Source: an uncultured Bacteroidia bacterium (GTDB taxonomy: Bacteria > Bacteroidota > Bacteroidia > Bacteroidales > CAJPTX01). Taken from it: DNA of 64,000 bases. The translations under genes and the position numbers were made by a program. The stretch covers positions 145,267-209,266 of the forward strand of contig CAMXWF010000001.1 in assembly GCA_947252645.1 (NCBI GenBank), given 5' to 3'. Position 1 is the first letter of the stretch. Every line of letters starts with the position of its first letter. Below the pieces are notes generated by a model. That model was not told the origin of the DNA and ran no database searches. It was given only the letters and a program-made list of their open reading frames with translations. Below, piece by piece: positions 33,568-42,319 of this stretch.

Positions 33568-34470
33568 ATGACAACCATCTTGTACACTTTGTTGGTGCTC
33601 GTGAGCATTGCGCTGGTGGCTGCGGTGCTCCTCTACGTGGTATCGCAGAAGTTCAAGGTCTTTGAGGATCCCCGTATCGAGCAGGTAGAGGCTACGCTGC
33701 CCGGAGCAAACTGTGGCAATTGCGGCCATCCCGGGTGCCATAGCTTCGCCGATGCCTTCGTCAAGGCCACTGATATCTCCTCGTTCTTCTGCCCTGTGGG
33801 CGGCAACGATGTGATGGCCAAGGTGAGTGCCATCGTGGGTAAGGCCACCACCACCAAGGCCCCCCAGGTGGCTGTGGTACGCTGCGCGGGCTCGCCCGAT
33901 CACCGCGCGATGGTCGCCCGCTATGGGGGCGCAGCGTCGTGCCGTGTGGCCGCTGCCCTCTTCGAAGGACCCACGGGCTGCGCCTACGGCTGCCTGGGCA
34001 TGGGCGATTGCACCACGGTCTGTGAATTCGATGCCATCCACATGGACCCCGTGACTATGCTCCCCGTCGTCGATGAGCACAAGTGCACCGCCTGCGGTGC
34101 CTGCGTCAGGATATGCCCAAAGCACATCATCGAGCTGCGCAACCAAGGCCCAAGAGGCCATCGGGTCTTTGTCTCTTGCATCAATGAGGAGAAGGGTGGA
34201 ATTGCACGCAAGAGCTGCCAGGTAGCCTGTATCGGCTGCTCCAAGTGCCAAAAGGCCTGTGCCTTCGATGCTATTACGATAGAGCACAACCTCTCCTACA
34301 TCGATTTCAACAAGTGTGTGATGTGCCGCAAGTGCGTCGACCAGTGCCCCACAGCCGCCATCTGGGCGGTCAACTTCCCGCCGCGTAGGCCCAAGGTTGA
34401 GCCCGAGCAGGCGGTTGCTGCACAGGCCCAGGCCGCCCCGAATGTCCAGCCCCCCGTGCCCAACGCCTAG
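33568..34470 (+). CDS. rnfB: Electron transport complex subunit RnfB
   Basis: A 300-residue iron-sulfur subunit that takes electrons from ferredoxin. An N-terminal membrane anchor (residues 5-27) is followed by the Fe-S domain CGNCGHPGCHSFADAF...C, then ferredoxin-type clusters CTACGACVRICPK, CIGCSKCQKAC and CVMCRKCVDQCP. The tail is Ala/Pro/Gln-rich. Part of the six-gene rnfBCDGEA operon, the order usual in Bacteroidetes and clostridia-like groups. In these anaerobes Rnf couples electron transfer from reduced ferredoxin to NAD+ with pumping of sodium ions or protons. Confidence 0.95.
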   Translation: MTTILYTLLVLVSIALVAAVLLYVVSQKFKVFEDPRIEQVEATLPGANCGNCGHPGCHSFADAFVKATDISSFFCPVGGNDVMAKVSAIVGKATTTKAPQVAVVRCAGSPDHRAMVARYGGAASCRVAAALFEGPTGCAYGCLGMGDCTTVCEFDAIHMDPVTMLPVVDEHKCTACGACVRICPKHIIELRNQGPRGHRVFVSCINEEKGGIARKSCQVACIGCSKCQKACAFDAITIEHNLSYIDFNKCVMCRKCVDQCPTAAIWAVNFPPRRPKVEPEQAVAAQAQAAPNVQPPVPNA

Positions 34471-34543
34471 GGCCCCCCAACGCCCCGGGGCAAGAAGCTG
34501 TTCTGAACTTTTGGCCTAGATCTCAATCCTATAGGTGTGTAGC

Positions 34544-35893
34544 ATGATGCGCGTAAAGCCTTTAACTTTCCACAAGGGCGGTGTCCATCCACAGGCCGCC
34601 AAGCTCTCAGCCAGTGTGCCTATCGAGACCCTGCCCGTGCCGGACGAAGCGGTGATCCTGCTCGGCCAGCACATCGGCGCGCCTGCCAAGCCCGTTGTCA
34701 ATAAGGGCGACCACGTGGTGGTGGGGCAGCTGTTGGCCGAGAGCGGCGGCTTCGTGTCGGCCAACATCCACTCCTCGGTCTCGGGCACCGTCTCGAAAAT
34801 CGACGGCGTGGTGGATGCCTCAGGCTATAAAAAGCCCGCCATCTTCATCAAAACCGAGGGGGATGAGTGGGACAGCTCCATCGACCGCTCGGCCCAGCTG
34901 GATACCTCGCTCGCCCTCCAGCCCAAGGAGATGCTCGGGCTGCTCCAGAAGGCCGGCATCGTGGGCATGGGCGGCGCCACCTTCCCCACCCACGTCAAGC
35001 TCTCGGTCCCCGAGGGCAAGCGGGCCGAATTCCTCATCGTCAATGGCGTGGAGTGCGAGCCGTACCTGACGGCCGACCATCGCCTCATGCTCGAAGCCCC
35101 AGAGCAGATCCTCGTGGGCACGCAGATCCTGGCCAAAGTCCTCGGCTCCCCAAAAGTCATTATCGCCATCGAGCTCAACAAGCCCGATGCCATTGCGCTC
35201 CTGCGCAGTAAGGCCGAGGCTATGCACCTCGACGTGACGGTGCAGCCACTGAAAGTCAAGTATCCGCAGGGCGGGGAAAAGCAGCTAATCGATGCCTGCG
35301 TAGGCCGGCAGGTGCCCCCCGGGAAGCTACCCATCGACGTGGGCGCCGTGGTCCAAAATGTGGGCACCGTCTACGCCGTCTACGAGGCCGTGCAGAAGCA
35401 TAAGCCGCTCTTTGAGCGGGTGCTCACCGTCACCGGGAAGAACCTGCCCACGCCGAAGAACTACCGGGTGCGCGTGGGGACTCCCATATCCCAGGTCATC
35501 GCGGCCGCTGGGGGCCTTCCCGACGACACCGGGAAGGTCATCAGCGGGGGCCCCATGATGGGCAAGGCGCTCAAAAATGTTGATGCGCCCGTCACCAAGG
35601 GAACCTCGGGTATTCTGCTCATGCCGGAAACGATGGCGCTGCGTCCCGTGGCCCAGCATTGCATACGCTGCTCCAAATGTAGCTTCGGGTGCCCCATGGG
35701 GCTCGAGCCCTTCCTGCTCGTGCGGCTCGCCAAGCGCAGCCGACTGGAGGATCTCGAGCACGAAGACGTCATGTCGTGCATTGAGTGCGGCTCGTGCAGC
35801 TTCACCTGTCCCGCAGGCATCCCCCTGCTCGACTTCATCCGCATGGGCAAGGCCGCCACGGGCGCCATGCTCAGGGCCCGTAGGGCAAAGTAG
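34544..35893 (+). CDS. rnfC: Electron transport complex subunit RnfC
   Basis: A 449-residue peripheral subunit that binds NADH/FMN and two 4Fe-4S clusters. Visible parts are the N-terminal biotinyl-lipoyl-like domain with GVHPQAAKLSA, the Rossmann-type nucleotide region GIVGMGGATFPTHVKLS and NGVECEPYLTADHRLM, the SLBB-like segment, and cluster motifs CIRCSKCSFGCPMG and CIECGSCSFTCPAG. The frame opens at a GTG at 34535, but ATG 34544 (MMRVKPLTFHKGG) gives the normal start. It follows rnfB by 73 bases. Confidence 0.95.
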   Translation: MMRVKPLTFHKGGVHPQAAKLSASVPIETLPVPDEAVILLGQHIGAPAKPVVNKGDHVVVGQLLAESGGFVSANIHSSVSGTVSKIDGVVDASGYKKPAIFIKTEGDEWDSSIDRSAQLDTSLALQPKEMLGLLQKAGIVGMGGATFPTHVKLSVPEGKRAEFLIVNGVECEPYLTADHRLMLEAPEQILVGTQILAKVLGSPKVIIAIELNKPDAIALLRSKAEAMHLDVTVQPLKVKYPQGGEKQLIDACVGRQVPPGKLPIDVGAVVQNVGTVYAVYEAVQKHKPLFERVLTVTGKNLPTPKNYRVRVGTPISQVIAAAGGLPDDTGKVISGGPMMGKALKNVDAPVTKGTSGILLMPETMALRPVAQHCIRCSKCSFGCPMGLEPFLLVRLAKRSRLEDLEHEDVMSCIECGSCSFTCPAGIPLLDFIRMGKAATGAMLRARRAK

Positions 35894-35931
35894 ACCCCAC
35901 GCATACCCCAAGACTATTAAGCTTACGACTC

Positions 35932-36933
35932 ATGAACAATACGCTGGTTGTAGCTCCCTCGCCGCACGTACACGGGCAGCTGAATACACATCGCCTCATG
36001 GTCGATGTGCTGATTGCGCTGGCTCCTGCCTGGCTAGTGAGCTTCTATATGTTTGGCCTGAGCACGCTGCTCACCACCACCGTTTCCGTGGTAGCCTGCG
36101 TGGGCTTCGAGTACCTTTTCCAGCGCTACATCCTCAAGGTGCCGGTGACCATCAACGACTGCTCGGCCGCCGTCACGGGGGTGCTGCTCGCCATGAACTT
36201 GCCGGCGGATATCCCCTTTTGGATTGTGCTCATCGGGGCTTTCGTGGCCATTGGGATAGCCAAGATGAGCTTCGGGGGCCTGGGCAACAATCTCTTCAAC
36301 CCGGCCCTGGCGGCGCGCGCCCTGCTCTTGGTCTCCTTCCCCGTCCAGATGACCACCTGGCCTAATCCCGTGCGCTGCTTCTGCCAGTATACCGATGGCA
36401 CCTCGGGGGCCACCGTGCTCGCCTACCTCAAGCAGGCCATCAAGGGCAGCGCCACCCTCCACGACCTCGCGCCCCAGATGCCCTCCACGCTCGACATGTG
36501 GCTGGGCAACATGGGCGGCTCGCTCGGCGAGGTGTCGGCCATCGCCCTGATCGTGGGCGGGCTCTACCTGCTCTTCCGCCGGGTGATCTCCTGGCATATC
36601 CCCGTGGCCGTGCTAGTGGGGGCGGCTGCGCTCAGCGGGGCGCTCTGGCTGGCCAACGGCACTGCGTATGCCAGCCCCATGGTGCATCTGCTCAGCGGCG
36701 GTATGCTCTTGGGGGCCATCTTCATGGCCACCGATTACGTCACCTCGCCCATGGCCCATTCCGGCATGCTGCTCTACGGGCTGCTCATCGGCCTGCTCTG
36801 TATCACCATCCGCACCTGGGGCGCATATCCCGAGGGCATGTCGTTCGCTATACTCATCATGAACGCCTTTGTCCCCCTCATCAATCGGTATTTCAAGCCG
36901 AGCAAGTTCGGTCATAAAAAGCTGCACGCATAA
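35932..36933 (+). CDS. rnfD: Electron transport complex subunit RnfD
   Basis: A 333-residue integral membrane subunit with about nine helices, related to NqrB. The covalent FMN-attachment motif S-G-A-T is in DGTSGATVLAYL near residue 160, and FGGLGNNLFNPALAARALLL is the conserved NqrB/RnfD segment. Works with RnfG as the flavin-carrying membrane part of the pump. Its stop TAA shares a base with the ATG of rnfG, a typical coupling. Confidence 0.95.
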   Translation: MNNTLVVAPSPHVHGQLNTHRLMVDVLIALAPAWLVSFYMFGLSTLLTTTVSVVACVGFEYLFQRYILKVPVTINDCSAAVTGVLLAMNLPADIPFWIVLIGAFVAIGIAKMSFGGLGNNLFNPALAARALLLVSFPVQMTTWPNPVRCFCQYTDGTSGATVLAYLKQAIKGSATLHDLAPQMPSTLDMWLGNMGGSLGEVSAIALIVGGLYLLFRRVISWHIPVAVLVGAAALSGALWLANGTAYASPMVHLLSGGMLLGAIFMATDYVTSPMAHSGMLLYGLLIGLLCITIRTWGAYPEGMSFAILIMNAFVPLINRYFKPSKFGHKKLHA

Positions 36934-37601
36934 TGGCACTCGAATCATCGCTTAAGAACCTCGTGCTCGTGCTGGGCGGCGTGGGCCTGGTGTCTGCGCT
37001 GGCGCTAGGAGGCTTCAGCGAGCTCACCAAGAAGCCCATCGAGTTGGCGAACCAACAGAAGATCATCGCCTCGCTCAAGCAGGTCTTGCCCGCTTTCGAC
37101 AACGATCCCTCCCAGGCCCTAGACACCGTGCCCGTTGATGGCGGACAGCTGCTGGTCTATCGGGCTATGCAGGGCGACTCGCTCGTGGGCAAGGCTGTGC
37201 AGTCCTTCTCACCCAACGGCTTCGGGGGCAACATCTCCGTCATGGTGGGCTTTGATGCCCAGGGGGTTATCACCGGCTACAGCGTGCTCGAGCACGCCGA
37301 AACGCCGGGGCTGGGAAGCCATATGGTGGATTGGTTCAAGCCGCAGGGCGCCCCCACGGTTAGCCTCATCGAGCGGCTGTTCGGCTTCCGCATGCCCGTC
37401 AAGGCCCGCCATAGCAGCGTCTACGGCCTCAACCCTGGTGAGCAGGAATTGCAGGTCTCCAAAGACGGGGGAACGATCGACGCCATTACGGCCGCCACCA
37501 TCTCCAGCCGGGCCTTTCTCGACGCCATCAACCGGGCCTCCAAGGGCTTTGCGCTCGATGCCCAGATAAGCGCTGGTGCCACAAGCCAAGCCACGAAATA
37601 A
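36933..37601 (+). CDS. rnfG: Electron transport complex subunit RnfG
   Basis: A 222-residue subunit with one N-terminal membrane helix (residues 9-29) and a periplasmic FMN-binding domain. The attachment region is DAITAATISSRAFL, where the Thr of a (S/T)-x-A-T motif carries FMN, and GYSVLEHAETPGLGSHM is the preceding conserved segment. Overlaps rnfD by one base and is followed by rnfE after 12 bases. NqrC/RnfG family, normal length. Confidence 0.94.
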   Translation: MALESSLKNLVLVLGGVGLVSALALGGFSELTKKPIELANQQKIIASLKQVLPAFDNDPSQALDTVPVDGGQLLVYRAMQGDSLVGKAVQSFSPNGFGGNISVMVGFDAQGVITGYSVLEHAETPGLGSHMVDWFKPQGAPTVSLIERLFGFRMPVKARHSSVYGLNPGEQELQVSKDGGTIDAITAATISSRAFLDAINRASKGFALDAQISAGATSQATK

Positions 37602-37613
37602 GGGAATTCCGAC

Positions 37614-38213
37614 ATGAATAGCAACAGCAATCTAGGCATCATCGTCAACGGCATCATCCGGGAAAACCCCACCTTCGTGCTGATGCTCGGGATGTGCCCC
37701 ACGCTCGGCACGACCACCTCGGCCGGCAATGCCCTGGGCATGGGGCTGGCCACAGCCGGTGTGCTGGTCTTCTCCAATATGATCATCTCCGCCGTGCGCA
37801 ACATCGTCCCCGAGAAGGTCAAAATCCCCGCCTACATCGTCATTATCGCCACGCTGGTCTCCATCGTGGAGCTGCTCATGCAGGCCTACGTCCCCGCGCT
37901 CTACAAGAGCCTAGGCATCTATATTCCCCTCATTGTGGTCAACTGCATCATCCTCGGGCGCGCTGAGGCCTTCGCCGCCAAGAACACCGTGGGCAAGTCC
38001 ATCTGCGACGGCCTCGGCATCGGCCTGGGCTTTACCGCCAGCCTCACCATCATCGGCATGGTGCGCGAGTTCATCGGCGCCGGGAGAATCTTTGGCCTCT
38101 CCGTCTTCCCCAGCACCTTTGGCACCATGATCTTTGTCCTCGCGCCCGGGGCCTTCCTCGTCCTGGCCTACCTCCTACTGCTCTACAACCGACTATTCAA
38201 ATCGAAGGCCTAA
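37614..38213 (+). CDS. rnfE: Electron transport complex subunit RnfE
   Basis: A 199-residue six-helix membrane subunit of the NqrD/RnfE family. Conserved segments are the N-terminal GIIRENPTFVLMLGMCPTLGTTTSAGNALGMG, the cysteine-bearing NCIILGRAEAFA and CDGLGIGLGFTASLTIIGMVREF. Paired cysteines in helices 1 and 4 hold the membrane-embedded 2Fe-2S cluster together with RnfA. Adjacent to rnfA, 12 bases apart. Confidence 0.95.
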   Translation: MNSNSNLGIIVNGIIRENPTFVLMLGMCPTLGTTTSAGNALGMGLATAGVLVFSNMIISAVRNIVPEKVKIPAYIVIIATLVSIVELLMQAYVPALYKSLGIYIPLIVVNCIILGRAEAFAAKNTVGKSICDGLGIGLGFTASLTIIGMVREFIGAGRIFGLSVFPSTFGTMIFVLAPGAFLVLAYLLLLYNRLFKSKA

Positions 38214-38225
38214 CGCACCACTGCC

Positions 38226-38798
38226 ATGGAATATATCCTTATCATCATTGCGGGCGTATTCGTCAATAATATCGTCCTATCCCAATTCCTGGGCATCTGC
38301 CCCTTCCTGGGCGTTTCCAAGAAGGTGGAGACCAGTATCGGCATGGGGGCGGCGGTGCTCTTCGTCATGACCTTGGCTACCCTGGTAACGTGGCTGCTCC
38401 ACCACTACGTCCTCATGCCGCTCCACGTGGAGTTCCTGCAGACCCTCAGCTTCATCCTGGTCATTGCGGCCCTCGTCCAGATGGTGGAGATCATGCTCAA
38501 GAAGGTCAGCCCTGCCCTCTACCAGGCTCTAGGCATCTTCCTGCCCCTTATCACCACCAATTGCGCCGTGCTGGGCGTGGCCGTGCTGGTCATCCAGAAG
38601 AATATGGATCTGGCCCACGCGCTCGTCTACACGGTGGCCAATTCTCTCGGGTTTGGCGTTGCGCTGATTATCTTCGCGGGCATGCGTGAGGCATTGGACC
38701 TGAACGATGTCCCCGCAGCCATGAAAGGTGCCCCCATTGCCCTGCTCTCGGCGGGCCTGCTCGCCCTGGCCTTCATGGGCTTCTCGGGGGTGGTGTAG
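38226..38798 (+). CDS. rnfA: Electron transport complex subunit RnfA
   Basis: A 190-residue six-helix membrane subunit of the NqrE/RnfA family. Conserved segments: NNIVLSQFLGICPFLGVSKKVE and TTNCAVLGVAVL, whose cysteines bind the 2Fe-2S centre with those of RnfE. Last gene of the operon, followed by a strong terminator. Confidence 0.95.
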   Translation: MEYILIIIAGVFVNNIVLSQFLGICPFLGVSKKVETSIGMGAAVLFVMTLATLVTWLLHHYVLMPLHVEFLQTLSFILVIAALVQMVEIMLKKVSPALYQALGIFLPLITTNCAVLGVAVLVIQKNMDLAHALVYTVANSLGFGVALIIFAGMREALDLNDVPAAMKGAPIALLSAGLLALAFMGFSGVV

Positions 38799-38830
38799 CG
38801 CCTGCAATCGGCTGCCATTCCAAAAAGCTA

Positions 38831-38870
38831 CAGGCTGGCCTCCCCGGGGAGTGCCAGCCTGCTCGCTTTT
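38831..38870 (+). terminator. Rho-independent terminator of the rnf operon
   Basis: CAGGCTGGC (38831-38839) pairs with GCCAGCCTG (38853-38861), with an inner CTCCCC/GGGGAG stem, followed by CTCGCTTTT. Confidence 0.85.
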
Positions 38871-38920
38871 GAAGGCTCGGCGCGCGCGGTGCCCGTGAGA
38901 CCATTCCGTGTACGCCCATT

Positions 38921-39002
38921 GTTCGTACCTGCTCCGCTAAACTATCGAAAAAGAGCGGCGTTGGTACGGCGTTGGTGCGGAGAGGATGGGGGGCCAGATT
39001 TT
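38921..39002 (+). repeat. Structured intergenic element, copy B
   Basis: Gapless match to copy A at 8931. It folds as CGTACC (38924-38929) with GGTACG (38963-38968) and inner CCGCT with AGCGG. Relative to copy A the pair C8936-G8976 has become T38926-A38966, a change that keeps the stem. The second direct-repeat arm (38966-38976) is also retained. A short T-run follows (39000-39002). Confidence 0.75.
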
Positions 39003-39103
39003 GTCTACTTCGTTTTGTGGAGACCTAGGGCTCTGCGGGCTGCGGCCAACGGGACCCCATGGTGCCTTCGCCCTGGTTGGGGCATCTCCCTGCTCGGATG
39101 GGG

Positions 39104-41581
39104 CTATAGGCCTTCCGGCTCACCCTTGAGGAAGCCGTACTGGTAGACCTTGGGGGCAATCCTGTCGCCGAGGGCTTTCACCGCTGCGCGGAGTGCCGCG
39201 AGCAGCTCGGTGTACTTTGCGTCATCGCTCTTGGCGTTCATAATGCCCTTGTCGTTGCGCCCCTGGAAGTGCTCGCGGATGTCGTAGTAGCTCGCATTGG
39301 GGTTGGCGTGGGGCTGGGCGTGGTAGTAGCGCCAGAGGTTGCGGCCCGCGCTGAATACCGCTTGCGCCTCCGCTGAGAAGACCATGGGGGATTGCGGGAT
39401 GAGCGAAATCTCTTCAGCCAAAGGGAAGGTGGTTTGCAGCCCCTTGGGCTGCGTAGGCTTGCATTTTCCCCGCATGAAGTCCGTCATGAAGTGGCTCGCG
39501 TATTCTTCCTGAGCATTTACTTCCTCTTCTAGAAATGGAATCCAGTGGTTTATTCCCTTGGTTGATTTGATCGCATTCGCATCGTGGAATAGGGTGTAGG
39601 TGAGACAATCTGCTTGGAAGATATTGTCAGATAGCCAGCCATCGTCTGGGAAGGTAAATTGGTCCCTATCGTTAAGCCAAGTAGAAGAAATTGTCTTGCG
39701 CACTGCGAAGTATACGCACACTGGCAATAGACAAGCATGGGTTACCCAAATGCCTCTTGGACCTGGGATTTGTTTCCGATCATTGACTATATGTACGATG
39801 TTGTTGTGCTGAAAGTCATTCCCATTGATTCCATCCATCCAACCAATGGTATTTTCTCCTTCACTTTTATACCCAGCTATCCAGGCATTTATGTACTCTG
39901 ATTTCCTATATGTACGTATGGTCTTGGGCTCCATGGGATTGCCATTACAATCAAACACATCTGCTACTATACTTGAAAAGGGTTCAGATTGTGATGTGTT
40001 CCAGATGTAGAAACCTATTGGGAACTGCCCCTTGACGTTGTCGAAGGTATCTGCAGGAGCTAGAAAGAGGCTGCAGAGCTTTGGTTGGAAGATCTTGCGG
40101 AAATCCAAAAATGCGGATCCTTGCAAATTTTTCAACTTTGAAAAATTTGCAAGGATGGGGCCCCTGAACTCCATGTACACTCGTATTAAAAACTGTGCGA
40201 AGAGTTCCCGTCCCCCTGTTCCGAGTAGGTTCGAGTAGCGTTTATGCATCATGGTGAGATTAACTCCTACCTTCCCTTGGGGTGCGTTTTTCGTTGTATT
40301 TTCTGCATACGGTGGGTTGATATAGACTACTAGCTTCTTCCGTTTTTCGGGATCAGTGATTATCTCATATAGCCGATCGGGGAGCTTGCCGCCCTGGGAT
40401 TGCGGGGTGAGGGGATCGTTGAGGAAGTCGAATTGGAAGACGTAGGCGGACAGGAGGTTGGCTCCATGCTCGATGCGCTCGCGCATGGCACTCACATCGG
40501 CCTGGTCGAGGGTGGAGGCGAAGATGCGGTAGCGGTTGGTGAGGCCGGCCAGGAGGTTGCCCGTGCCGGCGGCGCAGTCCCACACGTAGTACTCTTCCTG
40601 CCAGTTCTCCCCCAGGTAGTCAGCTAGGTACTGCTGGGAGAGCTCGACCCACTGCCGGGGCGTGAAGAAGGCCCCCTTGCGCTCGCGGATGTCCTGGGGG
40701 ACAAGCAGGTCGCGGCGAGTGATGATGTACTCCTGGTACTCCTGCAGAGGTGGCCGCTTGTACTTGGCCCAGAACTGCTGGTAGGCCTGGAGGTTCTTTA
40801 TGGCGATGACGGCGTCGAAGAGGCCCTTGAGGTTCTCCTTGGCGATGCGGTAGCCGGCGCTCTGGAAGACCACAAAGAGGGACTCGCGGATGGAGATGTC
40901 GTCGTGGACGGAGACGGTGTCGCGGTCGTCGACGAAGAGGTCGGCCAGGAAGAAGTCGCTGTCGAGGATGCCGTGCTGCTTGAGGTCAGCCCAGTCGACG
41001 GCGATATTGGGCTTGACGGCCTCGAGCCATCGGAGGTAGATGGGGTAGAAGTTGTTCTTGTCGATGCGCACTCTGGCCTCGCCGGCGCACTGTGATAGAG
41101 ACCCGTGGATGAAGGCCTTGAGAGCGGCGGCGTCGAGGTCGTAGTCGAAGACGCTGATGGCCTGGGTGTCGAGCAGGTCGTTGATCTGTTGCCGGACGAG
41201 GACGAACTCGCGGGAGCTATGGTCGCTGGGGGCCACGTTCCAGTTGAAGTCGGACTGGTGGAAGATATGGGCGATAGGCTCGTAGGGCAAGAAGGCGATC
41301 TTCTGGCCATCGAGGGCGCCGAGGAAGGGCGGTGGGAGGACGTGGTCGAAGGTACGGGCCTTGCCGATGGTGAGCACGAGCTGGGCGAGCATGTCGGGCA
41401 GGGGGTAGTTGCCCGTTTTGGCCTCGGCCCAGAGGAGGGGCGCCCGCTCGCTGGGGCCCTTGGCCTTGGGGTAGAGGGCGAAGTCGATGTTGCCGGTGAT
41501 GACGGTGGTGTCAAATTTGGAGAACCAGTCGGCGGCGACCTTGTTCTTGAGTTCCTCCTCGCGTATGCCCTGGTAGCGCAT
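39104..41581 (-). CDS. Single-chain restriction-modification enzyme (type IIG-like, N6-adenine methyltransferase with nuclease domain)
   Basis: An 825-residue protein combining a predicted nuclease, a methyltransferase and a target-recognition region. The N-terminus has NIDFALYPK and LLWAEAKTG, fitting a PD-(D/E)-x-K nuclease (D...E-A-K). The methyltransferase part, after KGAFFTPRQWVELSQ, has motif I WDCAAGTGNLL and the catalytic NPPY in VVYINPPYAE, which indicates N6-adenine (gamma class). The C-terminal third is the likely recognition region; its DNA (about 39500-40360) is clearly less GC-rich than the rest of the gene and the window, suggesting exchange or horizontal origin. A perfect 19-base inverted repeat lies inside it at 40117-40156. 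No separate specificity or nuclease gene is adjacent. It might instead be a methyltransferase with an inactive nuclease. Confidence 0.85.
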   Translation of the reverse strand: MRYQGIREEELKNKVAADWFSKFDTTVITGNIDFALYPKAKGPSERAPLLWAEAKTGNYPLPDMLAQLVLTIGKARTFDHVLPPPFLGALDGQKIAFLPYEPIAHIFHQSDFNWNVAPSDHSSREFVLVRQQINDLLDTQAISVFDYDLDAAALKAFIHGSLSQCAGEARVRIDKNNFYPIYLRWLEAVKPNIAVDWADLKQHGILDSDFFLADLFVDDRDTVSVHDDISIRESLFVVFQSAGYRIAKENLKGLFDAVIAIKNLQAYQQFWAKYKRPPLQEYQEYIITRRDLLVPQDIRERKGAFFTPRQWVELSQQYLADYLGENWQEEYYVWDCAAGTGNLLAGLTNRYRIFASTLDQADVSAMRERIEHGANLLSAYVFQFDFLNDPLTPQSQGGKLPDRLYEIITDPEKRKKLVVYINPPYAENTTKNAPQGKVGVNLTMMHKRYSNLLGTGGRELFAQFLIRVYMEFRGPILANFSKLKNLQGSAFLDFRKIFQPKLCSLFLAPADTFDNVKGQFPIGFYIWNTSQSEPFSSIVADVFDCNGNPMEPKTIRTYRKSEYINAWIAGYKSEGENTIGWMDGINGNDFQHNNIVHIVNDRKQIPGPRGIWVTHACLLPVCVYFAVRKTISSTWLNDRDQFTFPDDGWLSDNIFQADCLTYTLFHDANAIKSTKGINHWIPFLEEEVNAQEEYASHFMTDFMRGKCKPTQPKGLQTTFPLAEEISLIPQSPMVFSAEAQAVFSAGRNLWRYYHAQPHANPNASYYDIREHFQGRNDKGIMNAKSDDAKYTELLAALRAAVKALGDRIAPKVYQYGFLKGEPEGL
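40117..40156. repeat. Perfect 19-base inverted repeat inside the restriction-modification gene
   Basis: ATCCTTGCAAATTTTTCAA (40117-40135) is followed by two bases and then its exact reverse complement (40138-40156). It encodes ILANFSKLKNLQG, so the repeat is fully translated in frame. Confidence 0.9.
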
Positions 41582-41723
41582 GGGGCAAAGGTAGTTATTG
41601 GTGCGGTAAGGGCGGTATGTCCAGATGGGTGTCCTGAGCCTTTTATTGTAGCCCCTGGGGTTAAAGCCCCGAGCTGTGCAGCAGCTCTAGGGTGTGTGCT
41701 TTCCCAAGTGGGGAATTTTATCC

Positions 41724-41731
41724 TATCTTTG
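41724..41731 (+). promoter_or_regulatory. -7 box for the small lipoprotein gene
   Basis: TATCTTTG matches TAnnTTTG, 28 bases before the ATG at 41759. TTTC at 41700-41703 is a one-mismatch -33 box with the 20-base spacing seen at the best promoters here. Confidence 0.6.
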
Positions 41732-41758
41732 TAGCGGATGCGTTGCGCTTAAGGAGAC

Positions 41759-42319
41759 ATGCAGACGGCGAGGGCGAGTGGAGGTTTTTTGTTACTAGCG
41801 CGTGTCGTGGTGGTGCTGCTGATGGTGGCGAGTGCGTGGGGCTGTAAGCGGGAGGAGGAATTTCCGCACCAGCTGCAGGGCGATAGTGTGCAGTTGCTCT
41901 GGTTGGTGGACGATACGGCAAGCGTGGGCGCCGGGGTGCGGAAGCGGGCACCGGAGAAAGTGCAGGCGCCCGGGGCACTCACGGTGGAGGTGCGAGGGGA
42001 GCAGCTTTTCCTCTATGCCCAGGAGTCGCTGGCGTTCAGGCTACAGGGGCTATGGTCGGCGAGTTTGGCCGAAGAGGGGGTGAGCTACTACAGCGTGGAG
42101 GAGTGCCATTTTGAGGTGTGGAGTGCTGATGGGGCCACGTGCTATACGGCGCTGTGCGGAGAGCCTAGGTGGGGGCGCGAAGGGGCATCCGCCCGGGTGG
42201 AGCGGCTGGATAGCCAGAGCAGCGCGCTGGATCTGAGTTTGGTCATGGGGGTGCGCGTGCGCGGCAAGTTACAGGGTGCACGCCCGGTAATATTGCATTT
42301 TTCCAGTGCAACCCGTTGA
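41759..42319 (+). CDS. Lipoprotein of unknown function
   Basis: A 186-residue protein with a hydrophobic N-terminus and lipobox ending in WGC (Cys29), so it should be lipid-anchored after export. The mature region is Val/Ser/Glu-rich and looks all-beta, with three cysteines in VEECHFEVWSADGATCYTALCGE. I do not recognise it. It lies between the divergent restriction-modification gene and the PKD adhesin, 121 bases from the latter; accompaniment of adhesin loci by small lipoproteins is common, but a link is only inferred. An AAGGAG stretch sits only two bases before the ATG. Confidence 0.72.
   Translation: MQTARASGGFLLLARVVVVLLMVASAWGCKREEEFPHQLQGDSVQLLWLVDDTASVGAGVRKRAPEKVQAPGALTVEVRGEQLFLYAQESLAFRLQGLWSASLAEEGVSYYSVEECHFEVWSADGATCYTALCGEPRWGREGASARVERLDSQSSALDLSLVMGVRVRGKLQGARPVILHFSSATR

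Larger units (their letters stand above)
38799..39103. other. Intergenic region between rnfA and the restriction-modification gene
   Basis: 305 bases holding the rnf terminator and copy B of the structured element. No protein gene is supported. It is also where strand composition changes from C-rich to G-rich on the plus strand. Confidence 0.6.

Noticed and set aside
33110..38798. Na+-translocating NQR operon instead of Rnf
   Set aside because: RnfB with ferredoxin clusters and RnfC with two 4Fe-4S motifs are present and NqrA/NqrF are absent.
38921..39002. CRISPR-like repeats
   Set aside because: Only two 11-base units without spacers, part of a hairpin.
39104..41581. Defence island around the restriction-modification gene
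   Set aside because: Neighbours on both sides are ordinary metabolic or envelope genes; no other defence gene was recognised.
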